NCBI RefSeq assembly: GCF_003862485.1
Contig: NZ_RRCM01000001.1
Span: 1,545,374-1,609,373 of the forward strand
DNA length: 64,000 nucleotides
Reading direction: 5' to 3'
From: Lachnoanaerobaculum orale
GTDB lineage: Bacteria; Bacillota; Clostridia; Lachnospirales; Lachnospiraceae
Part shown: in pieces, positions 50,391 to 59,788 of the stretch
Numbering within the stretch: position 1 is the first letter of the stretch
Layout: every line of letters starts with the position of its first letter
The notes under the pieces: model-generated
What the model saw: only the letters and a program-made list of their open reading frames with translations
Databases searched by the model: none
What the model was told of the DNA's origin: nothing
Translations under genes and position numbers: made by a program

Positions 50391-52984
50391 TTTCCAAGTC
50401 TTATATCTTCTATTTGCTGTTTTAACTCACCTTCAAGCGAATCAAAAAGTCTGTTGCTTACACTTTGTTTTTCTATATGTTCTTTTCTGAAGTTTTCTTT
50501 TGTCTCTTCAAGGTCATATAAGAACTCTCTTGCAGATATAAGTATAGCCCCCTTGCCTCTTATTATTATCTGCTCAATACCGTCTGAAGTTGCTACAGTC
50601 ACATCATATTTTTTTATCATCTCATGTGTGGTCTTTTCAATATACTGGTCCGCTGTTTCGGCAGTCTTTGTATATACAACATATACTCCTGAAAAATTAA
50701 GTATCTCCGTAACATGATTTTTCAGTCTGTATGCATCAAAAACAAGTATTATCTCATAGTCCTTATACGCCTTATAGTCAATCAAAAGTTCCAAAAGCCT
50801 GTCTCTTGCCGCATCAATATTTGTATCCGCAAGTTCACTGAGTGACTTTGATGCAAATATGACATTGTAACCGTCTACCAGCAGATAGTGTTTTTTCTTT
50901 TCTCTTTCCTTGTATACATACTCCCTTTCAGGTGTCTTCTTAACAGGCGCATCCCAGTCTCCTATCCTCGGAGTGACCTTACCGTATGTCCTCTCAAAAA
51001 TTGCCATCAGCTCTTCACTGTCAGCCTTGCTTGCATCATAGGTGGAACGAACGGTTTCTATTTTCTCCTCTTCTTTTACAAATTCAAATCTCTTAAGCGG
51101 TATATGCATATAGTTAAATACCTCATTCCAAGGCACTATGAAGCTCTCGCCATGTGAAGCAAACACCGAATCCGGAGTATTTTTAACATCAAACTCCGGA
51201 TAATAATTACATTTTTCAATAATCTCATCCGCATTGTGGCATAGTAAAAAGCCTCTGAGACTGAATGCAATCCGTCCAAGTCCTTTAGTATATGATAAAA
51301 GCGTACTTCCGTAGTTTTGAATATTGACGGTAGGCGCAAATCCTGTTACGTGAAGAACTTCAACGCCTTCATAGCTTATCTCCTCGGCATTCATATTGTT
51401 TAAATCGTTTAAGAGTCTGCCGAGGTTTTCTATAGGAAGATTTATTTCAAAGTCATAGTACGGCTCAAGCAGTATTGATTTTGCATACATCAGCCCGTGT
51501 CTTACAGACCTGTGTACGGCTTCAAGAAAATCTCCACCCTCGGTATGCTTTTCATGTGCTCTGCCTGCCACCAAAGTAAGCACTACATCTGTAAGCTCAC
51601 TTCCTGTAAGTACACCCTTAAACTTTGAGTTTTCAACGATATTTCTTACCTGACTTTGGTAGTTCTTTGGCAGCTCATCGTCAGATACATCATTTTTATA
51701 TACTATACCGCTGCCCCTCTCACCTTGTGATATCAGTATATGCACCTCCGCATAGTGCTTCATAGGCTCAAAATGCCCTACTCCCTCTACACTTCCCGCT
51801 ATACTCTCTTTATAGATAATACCTCCGTCCACAAGCTCACAGCTTATCTGAAGCCTTTCATTTATCAGATTCTTTATAAGGTCTATCTGAACTTCACCCA
51901 TCAGATTTACTTTTATTTTTGAAAGTTCTTCATCATATTCCATCTTTATTTCAGGCACTTCATCAAATATCTGAATAAGCTTGGGATATATCTGATTTAT
52001 ACTTATATCCTTGGGAAATATCATATTGTAGCTGAGTACAGGCAAAAGCTTTTGTAGCGGTCTTTTTATATCTCCGAAAGTATCACCTGCATGTGACTTT
52101 GTAAGACCTGTCACCGCCACAATATCTCCGGAATTTGCCATATCAACCGCTACATATTTATCACCGTCATATACCCTTATCTGATTTATCTTTTCGTCAT
52201 TTAGAGTATCCTTGACATGCAGGCTTCCTCCCATAAGCTTTATAAATGAAAGTCTGTTGCCGCTCTCATCATATTTTATCTTATATATTATTCCCGAAAG
52301 CGCCTCAGGATAAGACTTTTCATCTATATAATTATCTATAAATTCAAGTATTTCTTCTATATTTATAAGCTTAAGAGCCGAACCGAAGATAACGGGAAAG
52401 ACCTTAGCTTTTTGTATACATTCTTTTATATCTTTCTTTGTTATCTTCTCTCCGTCGACGAATTTTTCTATCAGTCTTTCATCACAGGATGCCACTTCTT
52501 CCTCAAGTATCTTTTCATCTTCCGAAAAGTCTACTATATTTTTTGATAACGACTTTTTTAAGCCTTCCATTACCTTATCTTTATCAAACTTGTCACTGTC
52601 AATTTTATTTACAAAGATAAGTACAGGTATATTTGCCTCCTTCAAAAGTTTAAAGAGCGTATGCGAATGTGACTGCACGCCTTCACTTCCGCTTATAACA
52701 AGGATTGCCATATCAAGTACGGATATACATCTTTCCATCTCCGCGCTAAAATCAATATGCCCCGGAGTATCTATTATATTTATATCCTTATCTCCTATCT
52801 TAGTCCTTGCCGTCTTTGAAAAGATTGTAATACCTCTTTTCCTCTCATATTCATCATTATCAAGGAAGCTGTCGCCAAAATCCACTCTGCCGACTTTTCT
52901 AAGTTTCCCTGTCTTATAAAGTATGGCTTCTATCAATGTAGTCTTTCCGGCATCTACATGTGCCAATATACCAACATTTATCAT
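50375..52984 (-). CDS. TetM-like ribosomal GTPase fused to a YacP/Rae1-like NYN endoribonuclease domain
   Basis: 869 residues. Residues 1 to about 660 are a full TetM/EF-G-type factor: AHVDAGKTT (8-16), RGIT switch, DTPGHIDF, VNKIDS, and the domain IV/V blocks VEGVGHFEPMKHYAEV and LFDS-like end. After a Glu/Lys/Tyr-rich linker, residues from about 698 form a NYN/PIN-like domain, YLLVDGYNVI, then LVFDAYR, YTKTAETADQYIEK and VATSDGIEQ, the acidic residues of YacP. YacP (Rae1) cuts mRNA in the ribosomal A site. The fusion suggests one protein that binds the A site via its GTPase body and brings in a nuclease. Tetracycline resistance itself is not implied. Confidence 0.9.
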   Translation of the reverse strand: MINVGILAHVDAGKTTLIEAILYKTGKLRKVGRVDFGDSFLDNDEYERKRGITIFSKTARTKIGDKDINIIDTPGHIDFSAEMERCISVLDMAILVISGSEGVQSHSHTLFKLLKEANIPVLIFVNKIDSDKFDKDKVMEGLKKSLSKNIVDFSEDEKILEEEVASCDERLIEKFVDGEKITKKDIKECIQKAKVFPVIFGSALKLINIEEILEFIDNYIDEKSYPEALSGIIYKIKYDESGNRLSFIKLMGGSLHVKDTLNDEKINQIRVYDGDKYVAVDMANSGDIVAVTGLTKSHAGDTFGDIKRPLQKLLPVLSYNMIFPKDISINQIYPKLIQIFDEVPEIKMEYDEELSKIKVNLMGEVQIDLIKNLINERLQISCELVDGGIIYKESIAGSVEGVGHFEPMKHYAEVHILISQGERGSGIVYKNDVSDDELPKNYQSQVRNIVENSKFKGVLTGSELTDVVLTLVAGRAHEKHTEGGDFLEAVHRSVRHGLMYAKSILLEPYYDFEINLPIENLGRLLNDLNNMNAEEISYEGVEVLHVTGFAPTVNIQNYGSTLLSYTKGLGRIAFSLRGFLLCHNADEIIEKCNYYPEFDVKNTPDSVFASHGESFIVPWNEVFNYMHIPLKRFEFVKEEEKIETVRSTYDASKADSEELMAIFERTYGKVTPRIGDWDAPVKKTPEREYVYKEREKKKHYLLVDGYNVIFASKSLSELADTNIDAARDRLLELLIDYKAYKDYEIILVFDAYRLKNHVTEILNFSGVYVVYTKTAETADQYIEKTTHEMIKKYDVTVATSDGIEQIIIRGKGAILISAREFLYDLEETKENFRKEHIEKQSVSNRLFDSLEGELKQQIEDIRLGNKKEP

Positions 52985-52992
52985 ACCTTCAC

Positions 52993-53460
52993 CTATGTAA
53001 GCGGTGCAAAGCTTAAAGGAACAAACTTTTCCAAATCTTTCGGAGACATCTCCACCTGATATCCTATCTTTCCGCCGCTAAATATTATATTCTCATATTC
53101 ACCTGCTGTCTCATCCAGTACTGTCGTAAACCTCTTTTTCATTCCTATAGGAGAACATCCGCCATGCACATAGCCTGTAAGCGGCAAAAGATCCTTAGAC
53201 TTAAGCATTTCAATAGACTTCTCACCTACAGCCTTTGCAGCCTCCTTTAGATTCAGTTCCTTTGCAACCGGTATTACAAAGACATAGTTTGCCTTAGATT
53301 TGCCCACAGTCACCAAAGTCTTGAATACTCTGTTTTCATCCTGACCCAGTAACTTGGCCACTTCAACACCGTTTGTAGACGGAGTATCCACATATGAATA
53401 GTGATTATATTTTATCTTTTTTTGATCTAAAAGTCGCATTACATTGGTTTTCTCATCCAT
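52993..53460 (-). CDS. ybaK: Cys-tRNA(Pro)/Cys-tRNA(Cys) deacylase, YbaK family
   Basis: 155 residues. FKTLVTVGKSKANYVFVIPVAKEL (in pieces) and the conserved GGCSPIGMKKRF (about 107-118) identify the YbaK subgroup of trans-editing factors, which hydrolyse misacylated Cys-tRNA(Pro). It lies 8 bp upstream of the GTPase-nuclease fusion on the same strand, so the two ribosome/tRNA quality factors are likely co-transcribed. Confidence 0.92.
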   Translation of the reverse strand: MDEKTNVMRLLDQKKIKYNHYSYVDTPSTNGVEVAKLLGQDENRVFKTLVTVGKSKANYVFVIPVAKELNLKEAAKAVGEKSIEMLKSKDLLPLTGYVHGGCSPIGMKKRFTTVLDETAGEYENIIFSGGKIGYQVEMSPKDLEKFVPLSFAPLT

Positions 53461-53525
53461 ATTTCTCTCTTTTCTATATCAATAAATATTCTGCCTTATC
53501 GGCTTACATTATCTTTATATCTCTC

Positions 53526-54890
53526 TCAGCTAAGCAATGAAACCGCTTCGTTTATATTGCTTACACCTATCAACTTAATATTTCCCTTAAATGAAATCTT
53601 TTCAAGGCTTACCTTAGGCAGTATACATACTTCAAATCCAAGCTTCATCGCCTCTCTTATCCTTATCTCAGGCATACTCACCGCTCTGACCTCACCTGAA
53701 AGACCCACCTCTCCGAATATTACGGTTTTCTCATCTATTGCCCTGTTTTTCATACTTGAAATAAGCGACATTATGATGGATAGGTCAAGTGCAGGCTCAT
53801 TTATTTTGAGTCCGCCCGCTATATTTATATAGGCATCATATCTGCTCATTGCAAGTGCACACCTTTTTTCTATAACCGCCATCAAAAGATTGATTCTGTT
53901 CACATCCGTACCTGTAGATGTCCTTCTGGGAAGTCCGAAAGCTGTAGGCACGACCAAGGCCTGTACCTCTACCAAAATAGGTCTGCTGCCCTCCATAAGG
54001 CAGGCTACAGCCGCTCCGGTAGCATTCTTAGGTCTGCCTGAGAGCATAAACTCTGAAGGATTTTTTACCTCTATAAGTCCTTCCTGTTGCATCTCAAACA
54101 CTCCTATTTCATTGGTGGAGCCGAACCTGTTCTTTACCGCACGAAGTATTCTGTATGAGGCAAACCTGTCACCTTCAAAGTAGAGTACTGTATCCACCAT
54201 ATGCTCTAAAACCCTCGGACCTGCGACCTGTCCTTCTTTGGTCACGTGACCTACTATAAATATGGCAATATTATTTTCCTTAGCCACCTGCATAAGCAGA
54301 TTGGTTGATTCCCTTACCTGACTTACACTTCCGGGTGCAGACGCCACCTCCTCATTAAACATGGTCTGTATTGAGTCAATTACCACCACATCAGGCTTCT
54401 CACTAAGTACGGTCTCTTTTATAATATTCAGATTTGTCTCACAAAGAAAGCTTAAGTTTTCAGTGATATCACCGATTCTCTTTGCCCTCATCTTTATCTG
54501 CTTAAGGCTCTCCTCTCCTGAGATATACAGGACATCTTTTTTACTGTCCGAGATATTCTTACAAACCTGTAAAAGCAGTGTGGACTTTCCTATTCCCGGG
54601 TCTCCGCCTACCAACACAAGTGAGCCTCTTACCACTCCGCCTCCAAGCACTCTGTCAAGTTCCTCGAATCCTGTGTGGAACCTGTCTTCTTCTTCCAGCT
54701 GTATTTCAGAAAGTCTTGAAGGCTTTTTGTAGGTATTACTTGACAATCCTTTTGCAACAGTCTTTGTCTTTACTACAGGTTCTTCTATAAGGCTGTTCCA
54801 TGCCTTACACATAGGACATTGCCCAAGCCACTTCGGCGACTCATAGCCGCATTCCTTACAAAAGAACGCACTTTTACTTGCTTTTGCCAT
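53526..54890 (-). CDS. radA: DNA repair protein RadA (Sms)
   Basis: 454 residues. The N-terminal zinc finger CKECGYESPKWLGQCPMC (about 12-29) is followed by the RecA-like ATPase with GGDPGIGKSTLL (about 94-105) and the KNRFGSTNEIG motif (about 255). A C-terminal Lon-like domain with GLPRRTSTGTDVNR and FGEVGLSGEVR completes the family layout. RadA aids branch migration in recombinational repair. It is 65 bp upstream of ybaK. Confidence 0.96.
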   Translation of the reverse strand: MAKASKSAFFCKECGYESPKWLGQCPMCKAWNSLIEEPVVKTKTVAKGLSSNTYKKPSRLSEIQLEEEDRFHTGFEELDRVLGGGVVRGSLVLVGGDPGIGKSTLLLQVCKNISDSKKDVLYISGEESLKQIKMRAKRIGDITENLSFLCETNLNIIKETVLSEKPDVVVIDSIQTMFNEEVASAPGSVSQVRESTNLLMQVAKENNIAIFIVGHVTKEGQVAGPRVLEHMVDTVLYFEGDRFASYRILRAVKNRFGSTNEIGVFEMQQEGLIEVKNPSEFMLSGRPKNATGAAVACLMEGSRPILVEVQALVVPTAFGLPRRTSTGTDVNRINLLMAVIEKRCALAMSRYDAYINIAGGLKINEPALDLSIIMSLISSMKNRAIDEKTVIFGEVGLSGEVRAVSMPEIRIREAMKLGFEVCILPKVSLEKISFKGNIKLIGVSNINEAVSLLS

Positions 54891-54907
54891 AAAAACCTTT
54901 CTATTTA

Positions 54908-54938
54908 AAAAAGGGGCATCTTCTTAACCGGATGCCCC
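54908..54938 (-). terminator. Terminator after the 139-residue conserved gene
   Basis: GGGGCATC, ten-base loop, GATGCCCC, then TTTTTT on the minus strand. It lies between this gene and radA. Confidence 0.85.
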
Positions 54939-54944
54939 ATGTAA

Positions 54945-55355
54945 CTATCTTTTTTTGATTAAAACCTTTGTGCTCTTTTCGCTTAGCTCTACACTGAATA
55001 TAAGTTTACCTGACAGATTCGTCTTCATACCTCCTATGCTGACACCGTCGATATATACTTCATATTCAGTATCTTCTTCCAACCCGATGGTAATCTGAGT
55101 ATCTCCAAAACCGTATATTTCAAATGTAGTCAAATTTGGGGTAGTCTCGAATCCCATTACTGTACTTCCCGGAACCGACTCATATACAAATGCTGAATTC
55201 TTCTCAAGTTTTGTAATCTCTTTATAAGTCTTCACCTTGTATACATCTCCATCATGTCCAAAATCTTCTACTTTTGATTTTGTACCAAGAATATAATTGC
55301 CAAAACTAAGTTTACCATCTGCCTCTTTGCAAATCAAACTCTCTACTACCGGCAT
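54945..55355 (-). CDS. Conserved protein of unknown function
   Basis: 136 residues from the ATG at 55355 (GGGAGGT site), preferred to a start 21 codons upstream. It is beta-rich throughout, with VKTYKEITKLEKN, FVYESVPGSTVMGF and TEYEVYIDGVSIGGMKTNLSGKL as the most structured segments. Similar short proteins in Lachnospiraceae are sometimes labelled endosialidase, but nothing here looks like that enzyme. There is no signal peptide or membrane segment. It has its own promoter and terminator. Confidence 0.6.
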   Translation of the reverse strand: MPVVESLICKEADGKLSFGNYILGTKSKVEDFGHDGDVYKVKTYKEITKLEKNSAFVYESVPGSTVMGFETTPNLTTFEIYGFGDTQITIGLEEDTEYEVYIDGVSIGGMKTNLSGKLIFSVELSEKSTKVLIKKR

Positions 55356-55393
55356 ATTAACCTCCCACCAAGCTATGTTGTTTTTGTATGAAT

Positions 55394-55422
55394 AGTATAC
55401 AACATTTGTAAACTCCAAACAA
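55394..55422 (-). promoter_or_regulatory. Promoter of the conserved small gene
   Basis: TTGTTT (complement of 55417-55422), 17-base spacer, TATACT (complement of 55394-55399). Confidence 0.6.
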
Positions 55423-55493
55423 GTATATTATTGAGAATGGATATGTGAATTCTATAACATAAATTTTCTTCTATAAGTGCTACACCAAATAAG

Positions 55494-58400
55494 TCAATCT
55501 CTCTCTACTTTCATACCACTTAACCTAATTGCTTTAGCCATTTCTGTTTCATCTTTTGTATCATCTTGAATATTATCGATATTCATTGTTATACGCCAAA
55601 TATTACAATTTCTAGCACTATCAAACTTTTTACCTATAACTTTACAATCCTCAATCAGACTTCCTACATCCGGACGATTATCTGAAGAGTACCGTCCTGC
55701 TAATTCACTTATATGAATACTTCCAACCTCAGAGAACCCAACAATTTTTACTTGAGTATAATATTCGAGATTTCTAATAACCTCACATTTTACAGTAATT
55801 CCCGGTTCAATTTCTCTTTTATACTCAACTACTTCATCATTTCCCGGTAATTTAATAGAGCTATTATATGCCCTTGGTCCATCGTAACTAAATCCAATTC
55901 CAAAATTTACTCTTTGTCCGATATTTATTTTACTGATTTCACCCTTAGTCGCTGAAGGATTAAAATATACTTCAATCCCCTTCCAATCAATATATGCATG
56001 ACTTTCATTGACATAGTTATTACTGATTCTACCTGTCAATGGACGCAATATACTTGACATTTCATCTTCCGGTATAGCATCTTTCCTATTTCTATTGTTT
56101 GTTAACAGTGCGTTAATTCCTTCACCATTCTTTGAAAGCCAATGCCTCGGTATCGTACGATTATATAAGGTTGCTGATTTTTGTTTTAGCTCTCTTAGCA
56201 ACTTTGGTAAATCGCCTTCAGCCAATGTACTTCCATTAATACTTCTAATACACTTTATAACAAATCTATAGTAGTGTGCATCTACCGAGTCAGTAATACT
56301 GATCCACTGATTTAGTTTAAGAATCGCATCATCCATCAATTCATCTTGATCTTTTACCTCAAGTCTTTTAACTGCATCAAACCAAATCCTTATATTTCCG
56401 ACATGTTGCTTATCCTCTGATATATTATCATACATAAGATCAACCACTTTTTTAAAATATTCTTTTTTTGATTCGAAATCAGAAGTACTATCGGCAGCCT
56501 TTAAATATGATCTGGCAAGAATTCTTCTTGCTTGTGCACAGTTTCTGTTATTAGAATTACTTATATACTTGGTCCAGATTTCAATACTTCCTTCTACAGA
56601 TGACGTAAGTGTTTTAATTCTTTCCTCTATACCATCTAAATCTTCATATACTGAATCTGAAGCCAACTGTTTCAGTTCTTCCCAGACAGTTTCCGCTCTA
56701 TCGACATATTGCATAGCCCATATACCATTTTCAGAAGAAATGTACTCTTCAAAGTTTTCCATCCCTTCAAGTAAATTCTTTGCAAGGTTTGCAATCTGAA
56801 TACATAAGTTAATCTCTGAAACATGCCCCGCTACACCAACATTGCTATCTCTAACCATCTCAAAGTACTTAAACGCTTGTTCTGCATCTTCCTGTATTTT
56901 TTCTTTATATATCGAAATATCATACTGAGGATCCTCTCTAATGCTATGTAACACATCCTTAATATACATATTTGTTATTCTCGAGGAGTATCCCATTGCT
57001 TTCATATGATAAAGTAGTGGATCCACATGCCCATTTTCTATTTGTGACATTTCTATTGCTGCATTAATATTTTTGAATCCTAATTCGTAATTTTTGTCAA
57101 TATAGAAATAAAATCTTGCAAGATGTGCCGTAAAATGTGGTTCTTCTGGATACACTTTAACCAATTTTTTAAATATATTTACAATTGCATCTTTTGAAGG
57201 ATCATAATTCCCATCATAATTTATACGATGTTCTTCTCTTAATTTTGTTATAAGAGGAGAAAAAACAGGCTTTTCAGAATTAACATCCGTCTTTCTACTT
57301 ATAAATAGGCTTCTCAATAGTCTCAATGTATTCTGATTAATTGTATAAATATTGCTCCTAGAATCTTCAATGAAATTAAGTATATAATCAACAAGATTTA
57401 AGAATACAATTTCTTCTGACTCACGTCCGTTCGAAAGTTGTCTAAGAATCTCTTCACCGAACAAATTATAACGTATCCTTATAGTTTCTTTTTCAGATAC
57501 TTTTTCAATACGAACAAGTTCATTAATTCCAGGGGCTTCTTCCAATAAGAACTTATCCACTGATTTATCGTAGAATAAATCCATAAAATATTGTTTATCA
57601 ATTGCCACATTCGCATAATCTGCTATAGATAATGCAAACAGTATTTTTTTTAATTGATCATTCATTCCTTCAATAAACCTTGCTATAAATGGTTTTATAC
57701 CTTTGAATTCCTTATCAAATGCATACATAGCTAATATAAATGGCAGTCTATCATTTCCATTTAATTTCAAAACCTGTTTCTCAAACTCTTCTTTAGCCTC
57801 TTGATTTGGTAAGAAGTCAATCAGCTTACTTTTCATTTGTTCAGCTTCGCTTGCTCTAAACTCATTAATAACTGTATAATTACTTCCTCCATTAGTATTT
57901 ATTCCTCTAATTTTTCTCTGAAAATAGCAAATAACAAAAGCAAAACCCTTCAGCTTAAGATCTATTTGAAGATTTTTCACTTCCTCAATATCTATTTCAT
58001 TATTATCTGCAAAGATCAAAACCGGCATATGTGTCAAATCATAAATTTTTTGTAAGTTATTACTAGTATGCTCATTCAAACGATTCAGAATCAATGTTGG
58101 ACAAACATCTCTAAACTCCCATGCCAGTCGTCGCATCATGGTGGTCCCACCAATTCCGGGAATATAGTATACTTTTCTTAACAATCTTGCTCTATCTTCC
58201 AAGTCTTGTCCTATTTTATTTTCAATCATTTTTTTATCATGTTGAATAATATCAAATTGCTCTCTTAATCCATACCAACTTATATGCTGTATTCCTTTAT
58301 AAAAAAAACTTCTGTCACACTTCCTGGAATCAAGTTTGTCCTCATGATCAACATCAATATATACAGTTTCAAAAGAATCTTTTAATTCTGTAGCAAAATT

Positions 58401-59642
58401 TTCATCAATGCTAACTTTTTTTCTATTTTCTGCTGGTAATTCATATTTAACCATACTTTCAATAAACTGACTATCTTGATTGTATACACATAAATTATCA
58501 GCAAATTCCTCAAATTTAAGTTTAGATAATTTAAAATTCTCATAATCAATATAATTAAGCTCCCTATCTGCAGATAGCAAACAAAAATCTATCTCTTCAC
58601 CACCATCATATATATCATTAAAGGCATCTACTATTCTCATAAGATTTTTTTCATCTTCAATTGTATATATAAAAGCTTTTACAGGCTTTGTATACTCTTT
58701 ATGATATTCTTCTAGAAGTGTAGTAAGGTACCTTCCATGGGCAGTACCCCATTTTTTAGGATCTACCACCGTTTCTGGTTTATCTGAAGTTCCATTTGCC
58801 ATTACCCAGTATGGTGCAGGTGATGAAACAAACTTTTTTCTTGCATTAGTTTTATCTAAAGTACAAATTCTCGGCATGACTCCTCTTATTTTAAAATATT
58901 CCTTAGCCAAACCATCTATATCACTATCAGGATCCATATCTATAACTAGATCCCATTTAAGTGAAAACAGCCCTTTTAGATTAATTGTTCCAACTTTTTT
59001 TGTTATTAATACATATGAATATGTAGAATTAAAATCAGAAGTATTCTCTAATAGTTCATACCACTCCTTCCCTTCACCGTAAATCGAGTCATCTATAAAC
59101 TCTAGTTTGGCATCAGAATCTATATAACTATTTATTATTTTTCTAATTTCTCCCAATACTTCTTTATATTTACTAGGATTAGGAATAGTTCGATCATGCT
59201 TAGGCCTGTTATTAACCTCTTTAGCATTACTTAAAATCTTTTGACAGTCAATTCCATTAGAAGACACACTAGGTGATGCCAAACTTTTTAATTCATCTAA
59301 AAGTATCTTTATTGTAGCCTTTCTTGAACTAAGTCTTCCAACCTTGTGTTCCCTTTCATGTTTTGTAATTTCACCAGACTTAAGCTTTTCATCATACCTT
59401 TTGTACAAATAGTTTTTTAATGCCCATTCACAACATGTATAGAGGTCTGTACCTGCATCTCGTAACTTTTTAGATGCCAAGTCCTCATCTCCACCACTCA
59501 GCACATCACAAAATCGCTTATACTCTATTACACTTTTGTTAAATTGATCAATCACAGCTTTTTTATCCCTGTAATTAATACCATTTGTACTAAGTATAAA
59601 CTGATTATATTTTTCAGCTTTCCTTTTTACACTTTTTTTCAT
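55494..59642 (-). CDS. SAMD9-like STAND NTPase, candidate anti-phage protein
   Basis: 1382 residues. Order seen: an all-helical N-terminal region (1-170); a segment WDLVIDMDPDSDIDGL (about 230-250) like the SIR2-like region of the SAMD9 family; a P-loop YIPGIGGTTMMRRLAWEF (about 491-508); a Walker-B-like VLIFADNNEID (about 535-546); long helical TPR-like repeats (about 800-1180); and a C-terminal OB/S1-like fold with VKCEVIRNLEYYTQVK and GSIHISEL (about 1290-1350). The GGTT P-loop without lysine matches what I recall of SAMD9-family NTPases. It sits beside type I R-M genes and has its own promoter, so a defence role is inferred. Remote assignment. Confidence 0.6.
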   Translation of the reverse strand: MKKSVKRKAEKYNQFILSTNGINYRDKKAVIDQFNKSVIEYKRFCDVLSGGDEDLASKKLRDAGTDLYTCCEWALKNYLYKRYDEKLKSGEITKHEREHKVGRLSSRKATIKILLDELKSLASPSVSSNGIDCQKILSNAKEVNNRPKHDRTIPNPSKYKEVLGEIRKIINSYIDSDAKLEFIDDSIYGEGKEWYELLENTSDFNSTYSYVLITKKVGTINLKGLFSLKWDLVIDMDPDSDIDGLAKEYFKIRGVMPRICTLDKTNARKKFVSSPAPYWVMANGTSDKPETVVDPKKWGTAHGRYLTTLLEEYHKEYTKPVKAFIYTIEDEKNLMRIVDAFNDIYDGGEEIDFCLLSADRELNYIDYENFKLSKLKFEEFADNLCVYNQDSQFIESMVKYELPAENRKKVSIDENFATELKDSFETVYIDVDHEDKLDSRKCDRSFFYKGIQHISWYGLREQFDIIQHDKKMIENKIGQDLEDRARLLRKVYYIPGIGGTTMMRRLAWEFRDVCPTLILNRLNEHTSNNLQKIYDLTHMPVLIFADNNEIDIEEVKNLQIDLKLKGFAFVICYFQRKIRGINTNGGSNYTVINEFRASEAEQMKSKLIDFLPNQEAKEEFEKQVLKLNGNDRLPFILAMYAFDKEFKGIKPFIARFIEGMNDQLKKILFALSIADYANVAIDKQYFMDLFYDKSVDKFLLEEAPGINELVRIEKVSEKETIRIRYNLFGEEILRQLSNGRESEEIVFLNLVDYILNFIEDSRSNIYTINQNTLRLLRSLFISRKTDVNSEKPVFSPLITKLREEHRINYDGNYDPSKDAIVNIFKKLVKVYPEEPHFTAHLARFYFYIDKNYELGFKNINAAIEMSQIENGHVDPLLYHMKAMGYSSRITNMYIKDVLHSIREDPQYDISIYKEKIQEDAEQAFKYFEMVRDSNVGVAGHVSEINLCIQIANLAKNLLEGMENFEEYISSENGIWAMQYVDRAETVWEELKQLASDSVYEDLDGIEERIKTLTSSVEGSIEIWTKYISNSNNRNCAQARRILARSYLKAADSTSDFESKKEYFKKVVDLMYDNISEDKQHVGNIRIWFDAVKRLEVKDQDELMDDAILKLNQWISITDSVDAHYYRFVIKCIRSINGSTLAEGDLPKLLRELKQKSATLYNRTIPRHWLSKNGEGINALLTNNRNRKDAIPEDEMSSILRPLTGRISNNYVNESHAYIDWKGIEVYFNPSATKGEISKINIGQRVNFGIGFSYDGPRAYNSSIKLPGNDEVVEYKREIEPGITVKCEVIRNLEYYTQVKIVGFSEVGSIHISELAGRYSSDNRPDVGSLIEDCKVIGKKFDSARNCNIWRITMNIDNIQDDTKDETEMAKAIRLSGMKVERD

Positions 59643-59699
59643 AATAAATCACCTTTCTATTCATTTCATTTTATTAACTAGTATTTATGTTATATATAT

Positions 59700-59742
59700 A
59701 TTATACTTCGTATCTATTAATATATAAATACTATACAGTATT
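59700..59742 (-). promoter_or_regulatory. Promoter and operator-like palindrome before the SAMD9-like gene
   Basis: TTTATA (complement of 59723-59728), 17-base spacer, TATAAT (complement of 59700-59705). AATACTATACAGTATT (59727-59742), with 6-base arms, touches the -35. Ribosome site AAAGGTG before the ATG. Confidence 0.5.
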
Positions 59743-59788
59743 ACTTTATTCGCATTCAGAGCCTTATTATGAATAATTTAGGTTAATA

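Noticed and set aside
50375-52984. Tetracycline resistance gene
   Set aside because: The GTPase is TetM-like, but the nuclease fusion and core-genome neighbours (ybaK, radA) argue against an acquired resistance determinant.
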